A stretch of DNA of 64,000 nt, from NCBI RefSeq assembly GCF_021730305.1, contig NZ_CP032674.1, positions 1,783,001-1,847,000 on the forward strand, given 5' to 3'. The DNA is from Xanthobacter sp. YC-JY1 (GTDB taxonomy: Bacteria > Pseudomonadota > Alphaproteobacteria > Rhizobiales > Xanthobacteraceae). The notes beneath the pieces were generated by a model. The model searched no databases. It was not told where the DNA came from and saw nothing but the letters and a program-made list of their open reading frames with translations. A program made the translations under genes and the position numbers. Shown here one piece after another: positions 63,286-64,000 of this stretch. How positions within the stretch are numbered: position 1 is the stretch's first letter; each line of letters starts with the position of its first letter.

Positions 63286-64000
63286 ATGAAGATGCGCCTG
63301 CGCCCGGTCGGTGTTCTTGTTCGCACCTATGCCGTCCTTTTCAGCCTTGCCTGCGCTGCGGCCCTCGGCACGGCAGCGCCGGCGGCTGCGCAGAACGACG
63401 GGAACCTCTTCGGCAACCTGTTCAAGCCGCCTCAGCCCGCGCAGGAAGCTTCGCGCGAGGATCCCGAGCTGATGGAGCGGATGGAGCGTCTGGAATCGAC
63501 CCTCCGCCAGCTCACCGGACAGGTCGAGCAACTGCAGTATCGCAACCAGCAGCTCGAAGCGCAGGTACGCCGGCTGGAGGAGGCCGGCGGCGGCCGACCC
63601 TCCGCTGCGCCGTCTGCGGCCGCGCCCGTGGCCGCGCCGGTCCAGGCGCCGGCGGTGCTTCCTTCCGGCCGTCCGGCCGCAGCGCCAGCCGCCCCGGTGC
63701 GCCGCTCCGACGCCTTCGATCCGAACATGGACCCGGCCGCGCCGGGCGCGCCCCAGCCGCTCGGCTCGCCCGCGAGCGCCACGCCCGCGCCGCGCGCGGT
63801 GGATGTCGCCCCCGTCCGTCCAACCGGCGGACAGCAGGTGGCCGCGCTGCCGTCCGCCGGCGCCACCGTGCGCGAGCTTTACGATGCCGGCCAGTCCCAG
63901 CTTCAGCGACAGGACTATGCCGGCGCCGAGCAGACCTTCCGCCAGATCATCCAGTCGTCGCCCAACGACCGCCTGATCGCGGACGCGACCTTCATGCTCG
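63286..64000 (+). CDS. cpoB: Tol-Pal accessory protein CpoB/YbgF, 5' part
   Basis: The first 238 codons of CpoB (YbgF), the periplasmic TPR protein that coordinates PBP1b peptidoglycan synthesis with Tol constriction; the gene runs off the window. Signal peptide with cleavage near AAPAAAQN (about residue 36). Coiled coil at about 60-100 (ELMERMERLESTLRQL, QLEAQVRRLEEA) for trimerisation. Then an Ala/Pro-rich linker, and the first TPR (VRELYDAGQSQLQRQDYAGAEQTFRQIIQ) from residue 195. ATG 6 bp upstream of another ATG; neither has a clear ribosome binding site. Confidence 0.93.
   Translation, partial: MKMRLRPVGVLVRTYAVLFSLACAAALGTAAPAAAQNDGNLFGNLFKPPQPAQEASREDPELMERMERLESTLRQLTGQVEQLQYRNQQLEAQVRRLEEAGGGRPSAAPSAAAPVAAPVQAPAVLPSGRPAAAPAAPVRRSDAFDPNMDPAAPGAPQPLGSPASATPAPRAVDVAPVRPTGGQQVAALPSAGATVRELYDAGQSQLQRQDYAGAEQTFRQIIQSSPNDRLIADATFML

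Overview
The window is GC-rich chromosomal DNA of an alphaproteobacterium, most likely order Hyphomicrobiales (Rhizobiales) and tentatively family Xanthobacteraceae. The evidence is the yebC/ruvCAB/ybgC/tolQRAB block, the zapA-6S RNA-formyl-THF cyclo-ligase block, the MoxR/DUF58/DUF4159 block beside DUF1285 and cca, a fused-type petABC operon, a PodJ-like polarity protein and CtrA- and CcrM-like sites. The family assignment is an inference from gene order and style. No rRNA, phage, insertion sequence or CRISPR array was seen; there is one tRNA (Thr-GGT).

Left part (1-12.6 kb): the end of a thiolase gene on the + strand converges on a ten-gene minus-strand catabolic operon. The operon encodes a nitrilase-superfamily amidase, an RraA-like lyase, a complete polyamine-type ABC importer (binding protein, ATPase, two permeases), an HpcH/HpaI-type aldolase, HyuA and HyuB (hydantoinase/oxoprolinase type) and a malate/lactate-dehydrogenase-family oxidoreductase. 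A LysR regulator lies just upstream, and TTGTC/GACAA half-sites sit before the first gene. The genes look like an uptake and breakdown route for a cyclic amide/imide or ureido compound, substrate unknown. At 13-16 kb is a second PotG/H/I-like importer without a binding protein.

Middle left (16-34 kb): a small membrane protein with a CtrA-like promoter site; a four-gene MoxR/DUF58/DUF4159/vWA-GATase operon, divergent from DUF1285-NUDIX-DUF6111-cca; then a DUF2158 protein, hemF, trmL, a secreted GH64 glucanase-like protein of atypical composition, the cytochrome bc1 operon petABC with a strong terminator, apt, radC and map.

Middle right (35-54.4 kb): mutL, an inositol-monophosphatase-family gene, tolB-A-R-Q and ybgC, a DUF2852 gene and a TetR regulator that share the operator AATGT-N5-ACATT, ruvB, ruvA and ruvC interspersed with a flavin reductase-like gene and a DUF1772 gene, a PodJ-like coiled-coil/Sel1 protein, a MerR regulator, yebC, a YmdB-type phosphoesterase, the cyclo-ligase gene, 6S RNA, zapA and a DUF4164 gene.

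Right end (54.7-64 kb): tkt-gap-pgk-fba (central carbon metabolism), a degenerate thiE-like gene overlapping a Sel1-repeat gene, then pal and the start of cpoB. pal-cpoB normally follow tolB directly. Here they lie about 24 kb away in opposite orientation, and one inversion of roughly 38.0-62.5 kb would restore both tolB-pal and Sel1-IMPase adjacency.
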